Positions 15,688-25,290 of a DNA stretch of 61,942 nucleotides are shown here, piece by piece (the first letter of the stretch is position 1; each line of letters opens with the position of its first letter). The stretch comes from Chlamydia trachomatis (GTDB taxonomy: Bacteria > Chlamydiota > Chlamydiia > Chlamydiales > Rhabdochlamydiaceae), in contig CAMCLJ010000004.1 in assembly GCA_945875745.1 (NCBI GenBank), forward strand, positions 1 through 61,942. The letters run 5' to 3'. Both the position numbers and the translations under genes were made by a program. The notes under the pieces are model-generated. The model searched no databases. It was not told where the DNA came from and saw only the letters and a program-made list of their open reading frames with translations.

Positions 15688-17676
15688 ATGTTTTCTCACC
15701 TGAATCCAGAGCAACAAAAAGCGGTACAAGCAACCGAAGGTAGAGTCCTAATTCTAGCCGGAGCCGGCAGCGGAAAAACCAGCGTGCTCACCTATAGAAT
15801 GGCCCACCTGATCCAAAACAAGCAAATCGATCCTACCTCTATTTTAGGCCTGACCTTTACCAATAAAGCAGCTGGAGAAATGAAGGAAAGGCTTGGTAAA
15901 ATTATACCTACAAAAACTGCGCGTAAAGTCACTTTATGTACGTTTCATAGCTTCTGCATGCAGGTGCTAAGAAAAGAGATCCATCAATTAGGTTATACTG
16001 GCTCTTTTAGCTTATATGATGAAAAAGATGTTAAGAGACTCCTCACACAGATGGTAAGGCACTCTCTAGAGCACAGTGGAGAGCTCCCTTCGATACAGCC
16101 GCTTATCAAAAAAATTTCTGAGGCAAAAAACAAAGGGATTGCAGAAGAAGAACTGATTGGACAGATCCCTACATGGCACGACACTTTTAGTAATGAAATC
16201 ATGAAACAGCTTCACACGTGTATGCGAGCGTATAACGCAGTTGACTTTGACAGCCTTTTATCGCTCACCGTTGAACTTTTTGAAAATCACCCCCTTGTTC
16301 TAGAGCAATATCAAACACGTTATCGCTATCTTATGATCGATGAATATCAAGATACTAACCCTATTCAATACCGTCTTGCCACTCTTTTAAGCAGCAAAAA
16401 TCAGAACCTATGTGTCGTCGGTGATGATGATCAGTCAATCTATGGTTGGCGGGGTGCAGAAATTAAAAATATTCTACATTTTCAGGCTCCTGTAGTGATT
16501 AAACTAGAGCAAAATTATCGATCCACCCCTCTTATCCTTAAAGGAGCCAACAGCGTAATTGCCAATAACAAAGAAAGATATATTAAAGCCCTTTGGAGTA
16601 AGACAGAAGAGGGAGATCCTATCACCCTGTTTCACGCGCCGACAGAAACAGAGGAAGTACAAGGAGTGATTCAAAGGCTGATTTGGTATAAGAAACACAA
16701 AAAAGTCCAGTGGAAGGATATAGCGATCCTATACAGGTCTAACCTGCTATCGAGAAATTTCGAAACAGCTCTCACCCAGGCAGCATGGGAAGATAACGGT
16801 CAGTGGAGAAGGGGGATCCCTTTTGCAATCTTTGGAGGAACAGAATTTTATGAACGGACAGAAATCAAAGATGTTCTAGCGTATCTGAAAGCCATTAGCA
16901 ACCCACTCGATGAAGAAGCTCTTCTGAGAATTATCAATGTTCCACGCAGAGGGATATCAGAAAAAACTCTTGACTTACTCACTCAATATAATCGATCTGA
17001 GAAAAAAGGTCTTTTTGAAACATTAAGGCAAGTATCGGTAGGAGACAGTCCCCTGAGCGAGCAGCTATCAGATAAAGCCCTTGCAGGCATTAGTAGCTTT
17101 TTACAGATTATAGATCAGGCTCAAGATGAATTTAGAAAAGCTCCACTCCATCAAGCGTTTGAATGGCTCGTGGATCGGATCGACTATAAAAAAGCGATTC
17201 AAGAAGATGTTAAAAGTGAAAAGATGCGCGATTTTAAATGGGAAAATGTTCTTCAATGCGTTGAGTCTCTCTCTGATTATGAAAACCATACCGATGGGGA
17301 TAAATCCCTCTCTGACTTTATCTCAACCTCGCAGCTAGGACAAGAAAAGCTGCCTTTCCAAGAAAAAGAAGATAAGCTCGACAGAGTCCACCTGATGACC
17401 ATTCATAGTTCTAAGGGACTAGAATTTGATATCTGCTTTTTAGTAGGTGTTGAAGATCATATTATCCCCCATGAAAAAAGTGTGTTAGAAAAAGGACTCG
17501 AAGAAGAAAGGAGGCTTATGTATGTAGCAATCACCCGGGCTAGAAGACACCTAATTATAAGCATGGCACGTAAAAGAAAAAAAATGGGCAAAGAAATCTC
17601 TACAACACCCTCCCGTTTTTTATTTGAAATCCCCAAAGAAGTGCTCAGGGTTACCCCCTGGCAAATTATAGACTAA
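15688..17676 (+). CDS. UvrD/PcrA-type superfamily I DNA helicase
   Basis: A 662-residue 3'-5' DNA helicase for repair and recombination. Visible motifs: Q-motif region (LNPEQQKAV), Walker A AGAGSGKTS at about residues 28-36, motif Ia (GLTFTNKAAGEMKERL), motif II DEYQDTNP, motif III VGDDDQSIYGWRGAE, motif IV KLEQNYRST, motif V LMTIHSSKGLEFD and motif VI EERRLMYVAITRARR. It is somewhat shorter than PcrA or UvrD and lacks the long C-terminal tail. It is transcribed after rnpA with a 20-bp gap, and its 3' end meets the convergent 17681 gene. Confidence 0.94.
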   Translation: MFSHLNPEQQKAVQATEGRVLILAGAGSGKTSVLTYRMAHLIQNKQIDPTSILGLTFTNKAAGEMKERLGKIIPTKTARKVTLCTFHSFCMQVLRKEIHQLGYTGSFSLYDEKDVKRLLTQMVRHSLEHSGELPSIQPLIKKISEAKNKGIAEEELIGQIPTWHDTFSNEIMKQLHTCMRAYNAVDFDSLLSLTVELFENHPLVLEQYQTRYRYLMIDEYQDTNPIQYRLATLLSSKNQNLCVVGDDDQSIYGWRGAEIKNILHFQAPVVIKLEQNYRSTPLILKGANSVIANNKERYIKALWSKTEEGDPITLFHAPTETEEVQGVIQRLIWYKKHKKVQWKDIAILYRSNLLSRNFETALTQAAWEDNGQWRRGIPFAIFGGTEFYERTEIKDVLAYLKAISNPLDEEALLRIINVPRRGISEKTLDLLTQYNRSEKKGLFETLRQVSVGDSPLSEQLSDKALAGISSFLQIIDQAQDEFRKAPLHQAFEWLVDRIDYKKAIQEDVKSEKMRDFKWENVLQCVESLSDYENHTDGDKSLSDFISTSQLGQEKLPFQEKEDKLDRVHLMTIHSSKGLEFDICFLVGVEDHIIPHEKSVLEKGLEEERRLMYVAITRARRHLIISMARKRKKMGKEISTTPSRFLFEIPKEVLRVTPWQIID

Positions 17677-17680
17677 GGTC

Positions 17681-18709
17681 TTACTTTGTCTGCAAGCAGA
17701 GGTCGATATATTCAACAAGAGATAGACGCTCTTTTTTGATTGAGTCACTCCCTGCCCTTGTATAAGATTTTTTAGCATACTCACGCGCTGATTGATACTC
17801 ACCACGACTTAAAAAAAACTGAGCAAGTAGCATTTCAATATTCCCTAGATGCTGCCCATCCTTTTTGCCATACTTTTCAATGTAATCTAAAAGAGGGGAA
17901 GCTACCTGATGTGGCTTTTTCTTCTGCTTACTACAGACCTGTTTTTTAGCAAAATCGATCATCGCAAGATGCAAATGAGACAGGTGCTTGTTATCAGGAT
18001 CTAGATCTATAATCTTCTTACGCACAGAGGCCATCTCAGGGGACTTAAGTTTTTTAGTCCGAGATAATTTCTCATATTGTTCAACATAAAAATACGGCTC
18101 TTTTGCAAACGAAAGAGCGATCTTTAAAATTGGATCTTGCAGCGTTTCAAGACGCAGCTGCTTTACCTCTGCATACATTTTTTGCAACTCTGCCTCATCA
18201 AAGCACCCCTTAGGCTCCTGTAATATAGCATTTATCTGATCATATGAGATCAAACACTGCTTCCAATAGGCACATAAATCATCTACCTTTAATTGAGAAA
18301 AACCCTCCTTTTTAATCACCTGTCCCTGGCTAGATACAAGAACAATAGTTGGTGATTCTTGAACATCAAACTGTTTCATTAATGATTTGATTTCAATACT
18401 GTGAGGATCTTCACCGATTTTAGCTGGCATCTGCACTTTGGCAATCAAACACATCCCTTGCATCTGCTGAGTAAAGATTGGATCCGCAAAAACTTCCCTC
18501 TCCATTTTTTCAGACCAAGGGCACCAGGTCGTTCCGACAAAAAATATGAAGACAGGCAGCTTACTACCCTTTGCATATTCTTGTAGGGTCTGCAGCTCTT
18601 TCGGGCTGTTAAGAGAGAAAGACAAACTACCCGCTTGCCCTGCATATGAAAGAAAACAGACAAAAAAAGACTGAAGGAAGCAAAAGCAGCGAAAAAAAAA
18701 CATGATCAC
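17681..18709 (-). CDS. Exported thioredoxin-fold protein with a CPWS active site
   Basis: A 342-residue protein with an N-terminal hydrophobic signal (about residues 1-22). A thioredoxin-like domain at about 25-150 has FIFFVGTTWCPWSEKMEREV in the active-site position and the cis-Pro region QESPTIVLV. The site is C-P-W-S, so only one thiol is present, which argues against ordinary dithiol oxidoreductase chemistry. The C-terminal half is helical, with TPR-like stretches (LLAQFFLSRGEYQSAREYAK). It corresponds by position to CT783 (predicted disulphide isomerase, from memory), near the rnpA cluster. Confidence 0.75.
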   Translation of the reverse strand: MIMFFFRCFCFLQSFFVCFLSYAGQAGSLSFSLNSPKELQTLQEYAKGSKLPVFIFFVGTTWCPWSEKMEREVFADPIFTQQMQGMCLIAKVQMPAKIGEDPHSIEIKSLMKQFDVQESPTIVLVSSQGQVIKKEGFSQLKVDDLCAYWKQCLISYDQINAILQEPKGCFDEAELQKMYAEVKQLRLETLQDPILKIALSFAKEPYFYVEQYEKLSRTKKLKSPEMASVRKKIIDLDPDNKHLSHLHLAMIDFAKKQVCSKQKKKPHQVASPLLDYIEKYGKKDGQHLGNIEMLLAQFFLSRGEYQSAREYAKKSYTRAGSDSIKKERLSLVEYIDLCLQTK

Positions 18710-18783
18710 CTAACCTTAATCTGCGGTATAAAAAAAAGTTTTTTTTATCCCAACTGTTTTCTTGCATTTAACCCCTTTGCTCG

Positions 18784-18813
18784 TTGAGATTTTCTCTTTT
18801 GAGCCCATATAAT
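18784..18813 (+). promoter_or_regulatory. Promoter for the 18844 gene
   Basis: TTGAGA (18784-18789) and TATAAT (18808-18813) with an 18-bp spacer, 30 bp before the ATG at 18844. The -10 box is perfect and the spacing acceptable. Confidence 0.6.
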
Positions 18814-18843
18814 AGGGCAGATAACACAACGAGCACGTAATCT

Positions 18844-19323
18844 ATGGAAAGTCTTCTACCCACCATTATCTTGCGCCACAAACGGGAAAACTTAAAAAAA
18901 TGTAGCTTAAGGGGTCTTGAAACCCGCTCTGACATCCATTTTTTAACTTATCCTTGTCATACCTTACCCGATACTGAGCACTACCTGCTTTTAGGAATGG
19001 AGGGGGAGGAGCTGTCTTACAACGATGCTCACATGGGCATTTTTCTCATCGATGCTACATGGCGCTATGCGCAAAATATGATAGGCCACAAAGGGCTTAA
19101 ATACCCAAGGATCATCCGGCGTCTTCCCAGCTGTTTTGTCACCGCTTATCCACGCAGACAAGACGACTGCCCAGATCCTGCTAAAGGGTTAGCTTCGATA
19201 GAAGCTCTCTATCTGAGCTACCTCATACTTGGTAAAGACACAACCGCTCTTTTAGATCACTACTATTGGAAAGAGGATTTTTTAAAAAAAAATCAGGAGG
19301 CACTTTTATCCTTCTCCCATTAA
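18844..19323 (+). CDS. Tsr3/DTW-domain-like aminocarboxypropyltransferase candidate
   Basis: A 159-residue protein. FLIDATWRYAQNM resembles the D-x-(T/S)-W motif of the DTW/Tsr3 SPOUT-like enzymes, and RRLPSCFVTAYPRRQDDCPD followed by KGLASIEALYLSYLILG matches the 'R.LP...aa.P.....p..L...EAl' segment of Tsr3. These enzymes move an aminocarboxypropyl group from S-adenosylmethionine to RNA (rRNA in Tsr3, tRNA U47 in TapT). No signal peptide. The substrate cannot be told from the sequence. A stand-alone gene with its own promoter. Confidence 0.6.
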   Translation: MESLLPTIILRHKRENLKKCSLRGLETRSDIHFLTYPCHTLPDTEHYLLLGMEGEELSYNDAHMGIFLIDATWRYAQNMIGHKGLKYPRIIRRLPSCFVTAYPRRQDDCPDPAKGLASIEALYLSYLILGKDTTALLDHYYWKEDFLKKNQEALLSFSH

Positions 19324-19388
19324 ATTTTTTATGATACAAGCACTTTTTTAATAAATTTTTACTACAGTCATCTACTTAAACTGCCAGA

Positions 19389-21869
19389 ATGCTGATGAAT
19401 AAGATTGTTGCAAGCCTGCTTTGTTACTCTTTAACCATTCCTCTTTTTGTGAATGCAGTAAGTAGTCCCACTCCATCATCAAAAAGATATAAACGCTCAG
19501 ACCTTGCCCAGTCATCTTTTGATGATGAACCAAAACCAAGTAGAAGGGTTCCTGAGAGAAAAAAAACACCTACTCGTCAGCAAAAAAAGAGCCCGAGTGC
19601 CAAAACAGCGCCCCTAAAAAGAACCGGCTCTTCCTCAAGACCTCAAGCGATGATCGCTGTCTCAGATGATGAGGAACTACCCGTCACTCCTATAGAGCCA
19701 ACAGAAGAATGTGAAAAGGGGCCCAATCATTTTAGGTTTAGTACATCACACACAGAAAATAAAGGAATCGGGTACAACCAGGGGTATACCTCGCTTGATA
19801 TGTTCTTCAACTGGGTCCCTATCTATAACATGTACCCTTTCTTTGATCTGCGCGGGCATGTATCGAATGATGGGCACCCTTCAGCCAATATTGGAGCCGG
19901 GATCCGATATCTACCTAACAACCTAAACGTCGTGCTGGGACTGAACGTATTTTATGATTTTAGAAAAGCGCGGCATGTAACCTTCCAGCAAATCGGTTGC
20001 GGCATTGAGATCCTGGGGACCCAGTGGAAATTCAATGCCAATGGCTATCTTCCTATTATCCAATCTTCTTTTATTAGAAACAGGGAGTTTGATCAATTCT
20101 CAGGCCATCAGGCCCTGCTCCATATCAACCGAGAAATTGCGATGAAAGGGGCTGATGCAAATATAGGCAGATCGCTCATTCATCGAGGTTTTTACACCCT
20201 CGATGCTTATGTAGGTGGGTATTATTTTCAAGGGGACCGGAATCTAAATACAACGGGTGGGTACGGCCGCCTCCGATCAAATCTCTCCCGCTTTATAACC
20301 CTTGAATTGCAAGGCTCATACGACACCTTATTTAAAAGGATTATTCAAGGGACAGTGGGGCTTAACTTCCCTGTTGGCAAAAGAGTTAAAACTAAAACCG
20401 CTAAAAGAACTTGTTATCAAAAGATTGCTCTAGAAAGAAATCTTACCGACCCAGTGTCCCGCTTTGAAATGATCGTGACCCATCTAAACCAACAAACAAC
20501 GCAGGCAATCGATCCTTTCACAGGCAGCCCACTAAACATTGTTTTTGTAAACCAAGACGCGCCAGAGGATGGAGACGGAACAGCTGAACATCCTTACAAG
20601 GATCTAGCTATTGCACAGACTTTCTCTAAACCTACCGATATGATCTACGTCTATCCAAGTTACTTGCCATACCCTGATCTGAATCTGATAACCTTACAAA
20701 ATCAGCAGTGGCTACAGGGATCTGCAACGAGTTTTACAGCTCTGTCTAAATACGGGCCTGTACAGATCCCTGCGCAAACTAGAGACATCCCGAATATAAG
20801 CAATCAGATAACCCTTGCCAATGACAATATAGTCCAAGGGTTTCAAATCAATAGTTCGAAGGGATACTCTATTTATGGGCTTGGGATTCAAAATGCTACT
20901 ATCAACGACAATATCTTTATATCGCAAGGGAATAACTACTGTCATTTAGAAGGATCTATTGGGCTGATAAAGATCGGAAACAATCAGGGAACGGGCGCAA
21001 ATACTGGAATTCTAATAGAGAATCCCAATGGGGCAGACTTTAGAATCGCAAACAATAGCTTCTCAAATATCACCAATAACATCTTAATTGATTCTACCAG
21101 CAACTCTCAATCCACAGTCGTGATGCAAAACAACCTTCTACAAGGTGCATCAGAGTCTATTTTGATTACTGTCGATCCAACGTCGATAGGCTGCTTTGAT
21201 ATATTAGACAACAATATACTAGCTTCTATGCAGACGATCAATTTTAATGGATATGGAACAAGCGAGCTAAGAATAAAGAGAAATACACTCACCCAAACGG
21301 AAACGGGCTTATATAATACCCGATTTTACACGGGGGGTGGCGCTTTGAATATAACCTTCGAAAAGAATCAATTCAATAACTCTAACTCCGGAGGAATCGA
21401 TTTCCAAGCTGACCCCGGGGTTAATTCTGTATCAATATATGTGAATGACAATACATCCTCAGAGGGTGCTTTATTGAATATGCAGATACATGCACAGGCT
21501 CAATTTACAGGTTATATCTACAACAACAAAATAGACAATACTCTTGTCCCATCATGTATAGAAATAATCTTCGGCTTTGTAGGTTCTAGTGTAAATAGCA
21601 CACTAATTTTATCTAATAACCAAGCCACCTCAGCATTCAATGGGATCAAGATTACCACTTTTCCGGATACAACCCTAGATCTGAACCTGACCGGCAACAA
21701 TATGAATGTCGCCGGTATAGGATATTCTCTATCGAACCTATCAACTCGCAATTTTTGGCTCCAGTCACCCAATCTACAGCTCTCTGGAGTTGAAAAGATC
21801 AATACAGGTAGTTTTGTAGTTGACGGGATCACCTATACAACCTATTCCCCTCCCCCTACAAACCCTTAA
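19389..21869 (+). CDS. Inverse-autotransporter-like adhesin with beta-helix passenger
   Basis: An 826-residue surface protein. After a signal peptide (MLMNKIVASLLCYSLTIPLF) comes a basic, Ser/Pro-rich linker (about residues 25-110). Then follows a beta-barrel domain of the intimin/invasin type (about 113-330), with glycine-rich aromatic strands such as PFFDLRGHVSNDGHPSANIG and NVVLGLNVFYDFRKARH. The C-terminal passenger (about 385-810) begins with a parallel beta-helix entry motif (PEDGDGTAEHPYKDLAIAQ) and continues with Asn-rich coils (INDNIF, IANNSFSNITNN, IKRNTL). N-terminal barrel and C-terminal passenger define type Ve secretion. Attachment to host or partner cells is inferred. The start could equally be ATG 19395. 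Confidence 0.78.
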   Translation: MLMNKIVASLLCYSLTIPLFVNAVSSPTPSSKRYKRSDLAQSSFDDEPKPSRRVPERKKTPTRQQKKSPSAKTAPLKRTGSSSRPQAMIAVSDDEELPVTPIEPTEECEKGPNHFRFSTSHTENKGIGYNQGYTSLDMFFNWVPIYNMYPFFDLRGHVSNDGHPSANIGAGIRYLPNNLNVVLGLNVFYDFRKARHVTFQQIGCGIEILGTQWKFNANGYLPIIQSSFIRNREFDQFSGHQALLHINREIAMKGADANIGRSLIHRGFYTLDAYVGGYYFQGDRNLNTTGGYGRLRSNLSRFITLELQGSYDTLFKRIIQGTVGLNFPVGKRVKTKTAKRTCYQKIALERNLTDPVSRFEMIVTHLNQQTTQAIDPFTGSPLNIVFVNQDAPEDGDGTAEHPYKDLAIAQTFSKPTDMIYVYPSYLPYPDLNLITLQNQQWLQGSATSFTALSKYGPVQIPAQTRDIPNISNQITLANDNIVQGFQINSSKGYSIYGLGIQNATINDNIFISQGNNYCHLEGSIGLIKIGNNQGTGANTGILIENPNGADFRIANNSFSNITNNILIDSTSNSQSTVVMQNNLLQGASESILITVDPTSIGCFDILDNNILASMQTINFNGYGTSELRIKRNTLTQTETGLYNTRFYTGGGALNITFEKNQFNNSNSGGIDFQADPGVNSVSIYVNDNTSSEGALLNMQIHAQAQFTGYIYNNKIDNTLVPSCIEIIFGFVGSSVNSTLILSNNQATSAFNGIKITTFPDTTLDLNLTGNNMNVAGIGYSLSNLSTRNFWLQSPNLQLSGVEKINTGSFVVDGITYTTYSPPPTNP

Positions 21870-21882
21870 AGAACTGAGCAGT

Positions 21883-23079
21883 TTATAGCCAGATCTCTAA
21901 GATACACTCCATGACTAGTTCAGCAAGAACAATTGCCATGAGCAGAAGAAGTATTGCTTTACCTCCACCCACCTGAGCATACTGCAGACCATACCCTTTA
22001 TGATACCTTCCCCTCCATACCATTAGAACTGGTATTAGCCCCAAGAGAAGCGCGCATCCAATCCCTCCAGCATAGGTTAACGCAGAAAGAAAAATTCCAG
22101 GATTCCACAAGGCAACGAGCACAGGGGGAATGAATACAGCAGCGCAAAGAAGCAGCCGGCTCTTTGCTCCCTTGCCAACCCGCAGCCCGTCGGCTAAAAA
22201 GTCAACAAGTCCAAGGGCAACTCCCAAAAAAGAGGTAGTTAGAGCAAAAAAAGCAAACGACTGACCAATTGCATAAATCCATGGGGACTCTAAATAATAC
22301 CTTAGAGAAAAAACAGCACTCTGTCCCTGCAGTTTAGCCTGAGCCAGACCAAGCGTGCCTTCCAAAGGAACGATCCCTAAGATTAAAAACTCCCAAATAA
22401 TATAGATACATAAGGGTAGCGCTGTGCCGATAAGAATCGCTGCTCGCACAAGCCTTGCATTACCTTGCATATAAGAGGTAAGGCTTGGAATAATCCCTTG
22501 ATAGCTAAACGAGGTAAACACAATGGGCAGAGCAAGCCAAGAGGCGGGCCAGCTGAGCCGGCTTAAAAACTCAAAATTCACATGTTTATAGCCTAAAATG
22601 ACAAAACCTATATAACTCAGACACAGCCCTGCCATTAAAATAAGATTGACTCTACCAACAGACCTGGTCCCTAGATAGACAAACGGAGCAAAGACCAAAG
22701 TAAAAATAAGGATTCCAAGCTTTGGAGAAATAGCCCCTGCCGATACGGTAGAGACAAATCCACCACCCCCTGCTACATAGGCGATATTTAAAGAATAAAA
22801 TAAAAATAGGTAGAGAACCCAGCTGAGGATCTTACCCTTATTTCCTAGCAGATGATACGACATGGAAATCAAGTTGGCATCTTTTGGCATAAAAAGACAG
22901 ACCTCAAGGAGTAACAGCCCTGTAATGGACATAAACAACCAGCATAGCACATAGAGAACAACTGCTGGAATAAATCCCCCTTGAGCTGTTGCCACCGGCA
23001 AAGCTAGCATACCGGCTCCGATGGCGGTTCCAGCAACAAGCAAGGCACCTGTTACTATTTTTTTCATCGATCTGATCAT
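21883..23079 (-). CDS. tyrP: Aromatic amino-acid permease (TyrP-like, HAAAP family)
   Basis: A 398-residue inner-membrane transporter with about eleven hydrophobic spans. The N-terminal KKIVTGALLVAGTAIGAGML is the conserved first helix of the tyrosine/tryptophan/mutator family, and TAIGAG is its unwound substrate-site motif. The start was placed at the ATG at 23079, which has GGAAG five bases upstream. ATGs at 23112 and 23067 are alternatives. Chlamydiae carry such transporters (CT817/CT818 from memory) to import tyrosine or tryptophan from the host. Its 3' end meets the adhesin gene with a 13-bp gap. Confidence 0.88.
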   Translation of the reverse strand: MIRSMKKIVTGALLVAGTAIGAGMLALPVATAQGGFIPAVVLYVLCWLFMSITGLLLLEVCLFMPKDANLISMSYHLLGNKGKILSWVLYLFLFYSLNIAYVAGGGGFVSTVSAGAISPKLGILIFTLVFAPFVYLGTRSVGRVNLILMAGLCLSYIGFVILGYKHVNFEFLSRLSWPASWLALPIVFTSFSYQGIIPSLTSYMQGNARLVRAAILIGTALPLCIYIIWEFLILGIVPLEGTLGLAQAKLQGQSAVFSLRYYLESPWIYAIGQSFAFFALTTSFLGVALGLVDFLADGLRVGKGAKSRLLLCAAVFIPPVLVALWNPGIFLSALTYAGGIGCALLLGLIPVLMVWRGRYHKGYGLQYAQVGGGKAILLLLMAIVLAELVMECILEIWL

Positions 23080-23284
23080 AGTACTTCCAAGGTAAATGAG
23101 GGATCGTAACAATATATCAATCTAACGAATTTAATGTCCTTGAAAACACAAACGCCCCCTTTTTAAGTAAATAAATATTTACATTGACGCCCTATGCACA
23201 GATCCTTGACTTTTTCGATAAAATACTCTACTTTGAGTCCTTATTTTACAGCGTACATTTTGAATTCAAAACATAATAAAACTC

Positions 23285-24532
23285 GTGAAACAAACAATAT
23301 ACCCTTTTGAAACACACCGTTTACCGATAGAAAAAATCGATCCCGATGCATTATTTGTGATGCAAAAGCTGCGGCAAGCAGGCTTTACTGCCTACCTTGT
23401 AGGAGGCAGCGTCAGAGACCTACTTCTAAACCACACACCTAAAGACTTTGATATTTCGACCTCTGCAGAACCTGAGCAGATAAAAAGACTATTTAGAAAT
23501 GCCCTACTCATAGGAAGAAGATTTCGGCTAGCACATATCCGTTTTGGAGAGAACGTACTCGAGGTCTCTACATTTCGCTCTGGCAATAATGAAGCAGACA
23601 CTCTTATATTAAGGGATAATGAATGGGGATCTCCAGAAGAAGATGTTCTGCGCAGAGACTTTACGATCAACGGCCTTTTTTATGATTCTTCCAACCAGAC
23701 GGTAATCGACTATGTCGGTGGCTACAACGACATAGAAAAAAGGTTTTTGCGAACAATTGGACAGCCTTTTTTACGTTTTAAGCAAGATCCTGTCCGGATG
23801 CTGCGCCTTTTAAAATTTAAAGCCCGCTTTGGTTTTGAAATCGATCATGACGCGCACATAGCCCTTTTAGAGACGCGCCATGAGATCACCAAAAGCTCTC
23901 CTGCAAGAGTCCTTGAAGAGTTACTGCGTATGCTCGAATCGGGAGCGTCTAAATCTTTTTTTGCTCTCCTTAGCGACTATGGTTTTTTGCAGCTGATGAT
24001 GCCTGAGGTAGCAGTATTTTTAGAGATGCCTGAAGGGCAAGATATCTACGGATATCTGCAAGAGGTAGATACCAACTGCTATCATGTGAATATGCCTCCT
24101 ATCGACCGGGCAGTCTTGTTATGCAACATCCTCTTTCCTATGCTACAAAAAAGAATTCAAACCCGTTATGTCGAGAGAGGAAAAAATCCACATCTAGGAG
24201 AGATTCAAGATGTAGCGTATGACATGATAGGAGAGGTCTTTCACTCTTTTTTGCAGCTGCCTCGTAAAATCAAAATGGAGGCTGTCTCAGTACTGACCTT
24301 CCAATATAGGCTAACTCCTTTAGAAAAAAGAAAGGCAGGGCCTTTAAGGATCCCTAACGACCCTAACTTTTTCCTTGCCCTACAGTTTTTAGAGATCAGA
24401 AGCTTTATAGAGCCGGGACTCCAAAAAATCTGGGAAGACTGGCAAGAGGCAATCGATGGACCCCCTAGCGCCGCCAGAAAACCTCGCAGGCGTAAGGCCG
24501 GCCCCAAGGGCCCTAAGAAAGAAGGGTCATAA
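23285..24532 (+). CDS. pcnB: Poly(A) polymerase / tRNA nucleotidyltransferase family, PcnB type
   Basis: A 415-residue nucleotidyltransferase. The class II pol-beta domain shows LVGGSVRDLLLNHTPKDFDI with the G-S and D-x-D residues, followed by RRDFTINGLFYD and RFKQDPVRMLRLLKFKARFG, the RNA- and nucleotide-binding segments. The basic C-terminus (RKPRRRKAGPKGPKK) resembles E. coli PcnB, favouring a polyadenylating role in RNA decay over CCA addition. It starts with GTG at 23285. A TTGACT / TACTTT pair with 17-bp spacing upstream (from 23202) may be its promoter. It heads a three-gene operon with the hydrolase and lpxB. Confidence 0.9.
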   Translation: MKQTIYPFETHRLPIEKIDPDALFVMQKLRQAGFTAYLVGGSVRDLLLNHTPKDFDISTSAEPEQIKRLFRNALLIGRRFRLAHIRFGENVLEVSTFRSGNNEADTLILRDNEWGSPEEDVLRRDFTINGLFYDSSNQTVIDYVGGYNDIEKRFLRTIGQPFLRFKQDPVRMLRLLKFKARFGFEIDHDAHIALLETRHEITKSSPARVLEELLRMLESGASKSFFALLSDYGFLQLMMPEVAVFLEMPEGQDIYGYLQEVDTNCYHVNMPPIDRAVLLCNILFPMLQKRIQTRYVERGKNPHLGEIQDVAYDMIGEVFHSFLQLPRKIKMEAVSVLTFQYRLTPLEKRKAGPLRIPNDPNFFLALQFLEIRSFIEPGLQKIWEDWQEAIDGPPSAARKPRRRKAGPKGPKKEGS

Positions 24533-24534
24533 CG

Positions 24535-25290
24535 TTGCGCCCCTGTATCAGCCGCATAGGACAAACTTTTTATTACCTTGGCAAGGACCTCTCAGAAGGT
24601 CCGTTGCCAGCGGTCTTTTTCTTTGCTCTGTCTGCAGAAGAGAGCCTTCTTACAGATCCATTTAATCAAGCCGTTGAAATCTTAAAAGAGCATCCTATAA
24701 GGATCTTTTCTATCGACCTGCCAGCACACGGTGCTGGCCACAGAGCTGTCGATGCGATCAAAGTATGGTCAGAAGACCTATCTTCTGGAATAGATCCCTT
24801 AACCCCTTTTTTAGATGCTACAGCCCTTTCTATCGAGTCGTTTTTAGCAGAGGGTATTTTATTACCCGAGCAGGTAGCTGTCATGGGTCTGTCTCGCGGG
24901 GCCTTTGTAGCCTTAGAGATAGGAGCAAGAGCTCCCTTCATTAAAAACATCTTAGGTTTTGCCCCTCTCATTCAACTCAGTCAAGCCAAAGAGATAAATT
25001 CCCTTGCCCATAACCCTTTAGTCCAAGGACTGGATGTAAACAATAAGATTGCCGATCTTATAGACAAAAAAATCCGGCTCTATATCAGCAATAGAGATAC
25101 CCGTGTGAGCACCATAGTGTGTTTTGACTTTGTCTATACCCTTGCTGAAATAGCCCATAACCACAAGATCCGCTCACCCCATATAGAGCTTTTGCTGACA
25201 CCACCGATCGGACATCAAGGGCATGGTACCTCAAAGGCCGTCTTTGAAGAGGGGGCGTGCTGGCTTTTACACCTTTGGAATCTTGTATGA
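24535..25290 (+). CDS. Alpha/beta hydrolase with TTG start
   Basis: A 251-residue alpha/beta-hydrolase fold enzyme. The nucleophile elbow is G-L-S-R-G (VMGLSRGAFVALEIG), preceded by a typical strand (IRIFSIDLPAHGAG). A late SNRDTRVST supplies the acid residue, and IGHQGHGT supplies the histidine. The only suitable start is TTG at 24535, two bases after the pcnB stop, with GAAGGG 8-9 bases upstream. Its stop overlaps the lpxB ATG (ATGA). The substrate is unknown. Its place between pcnB and lpxB, which I recall as adjacent in Chlamydia, suggests a lineage-specific insertion or a loss there. Confidence 0.78.
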   Translation: MRPCISRIGQTFYYLGKDLSEGPLPAVFFFALSAEESLLTDPFNQAVEILKEHPIRIFSIDLPAHGAGHRAVDAIKVWSEDLSSGIDPLTPFLDATALSIESFLAEGILLPEQVAVMGLSRGAFVALEIGARAPFIKNILGFAPLIQLSQAKEINSLAHNPLVQGLDVNNKIADLIDKKIRLYISNRDTRVSTIVCFDFVYTLAEIAHNHKIRSPHIELLLTPPIGHQGHGTSKAVFEEGACWLLHLWNLV

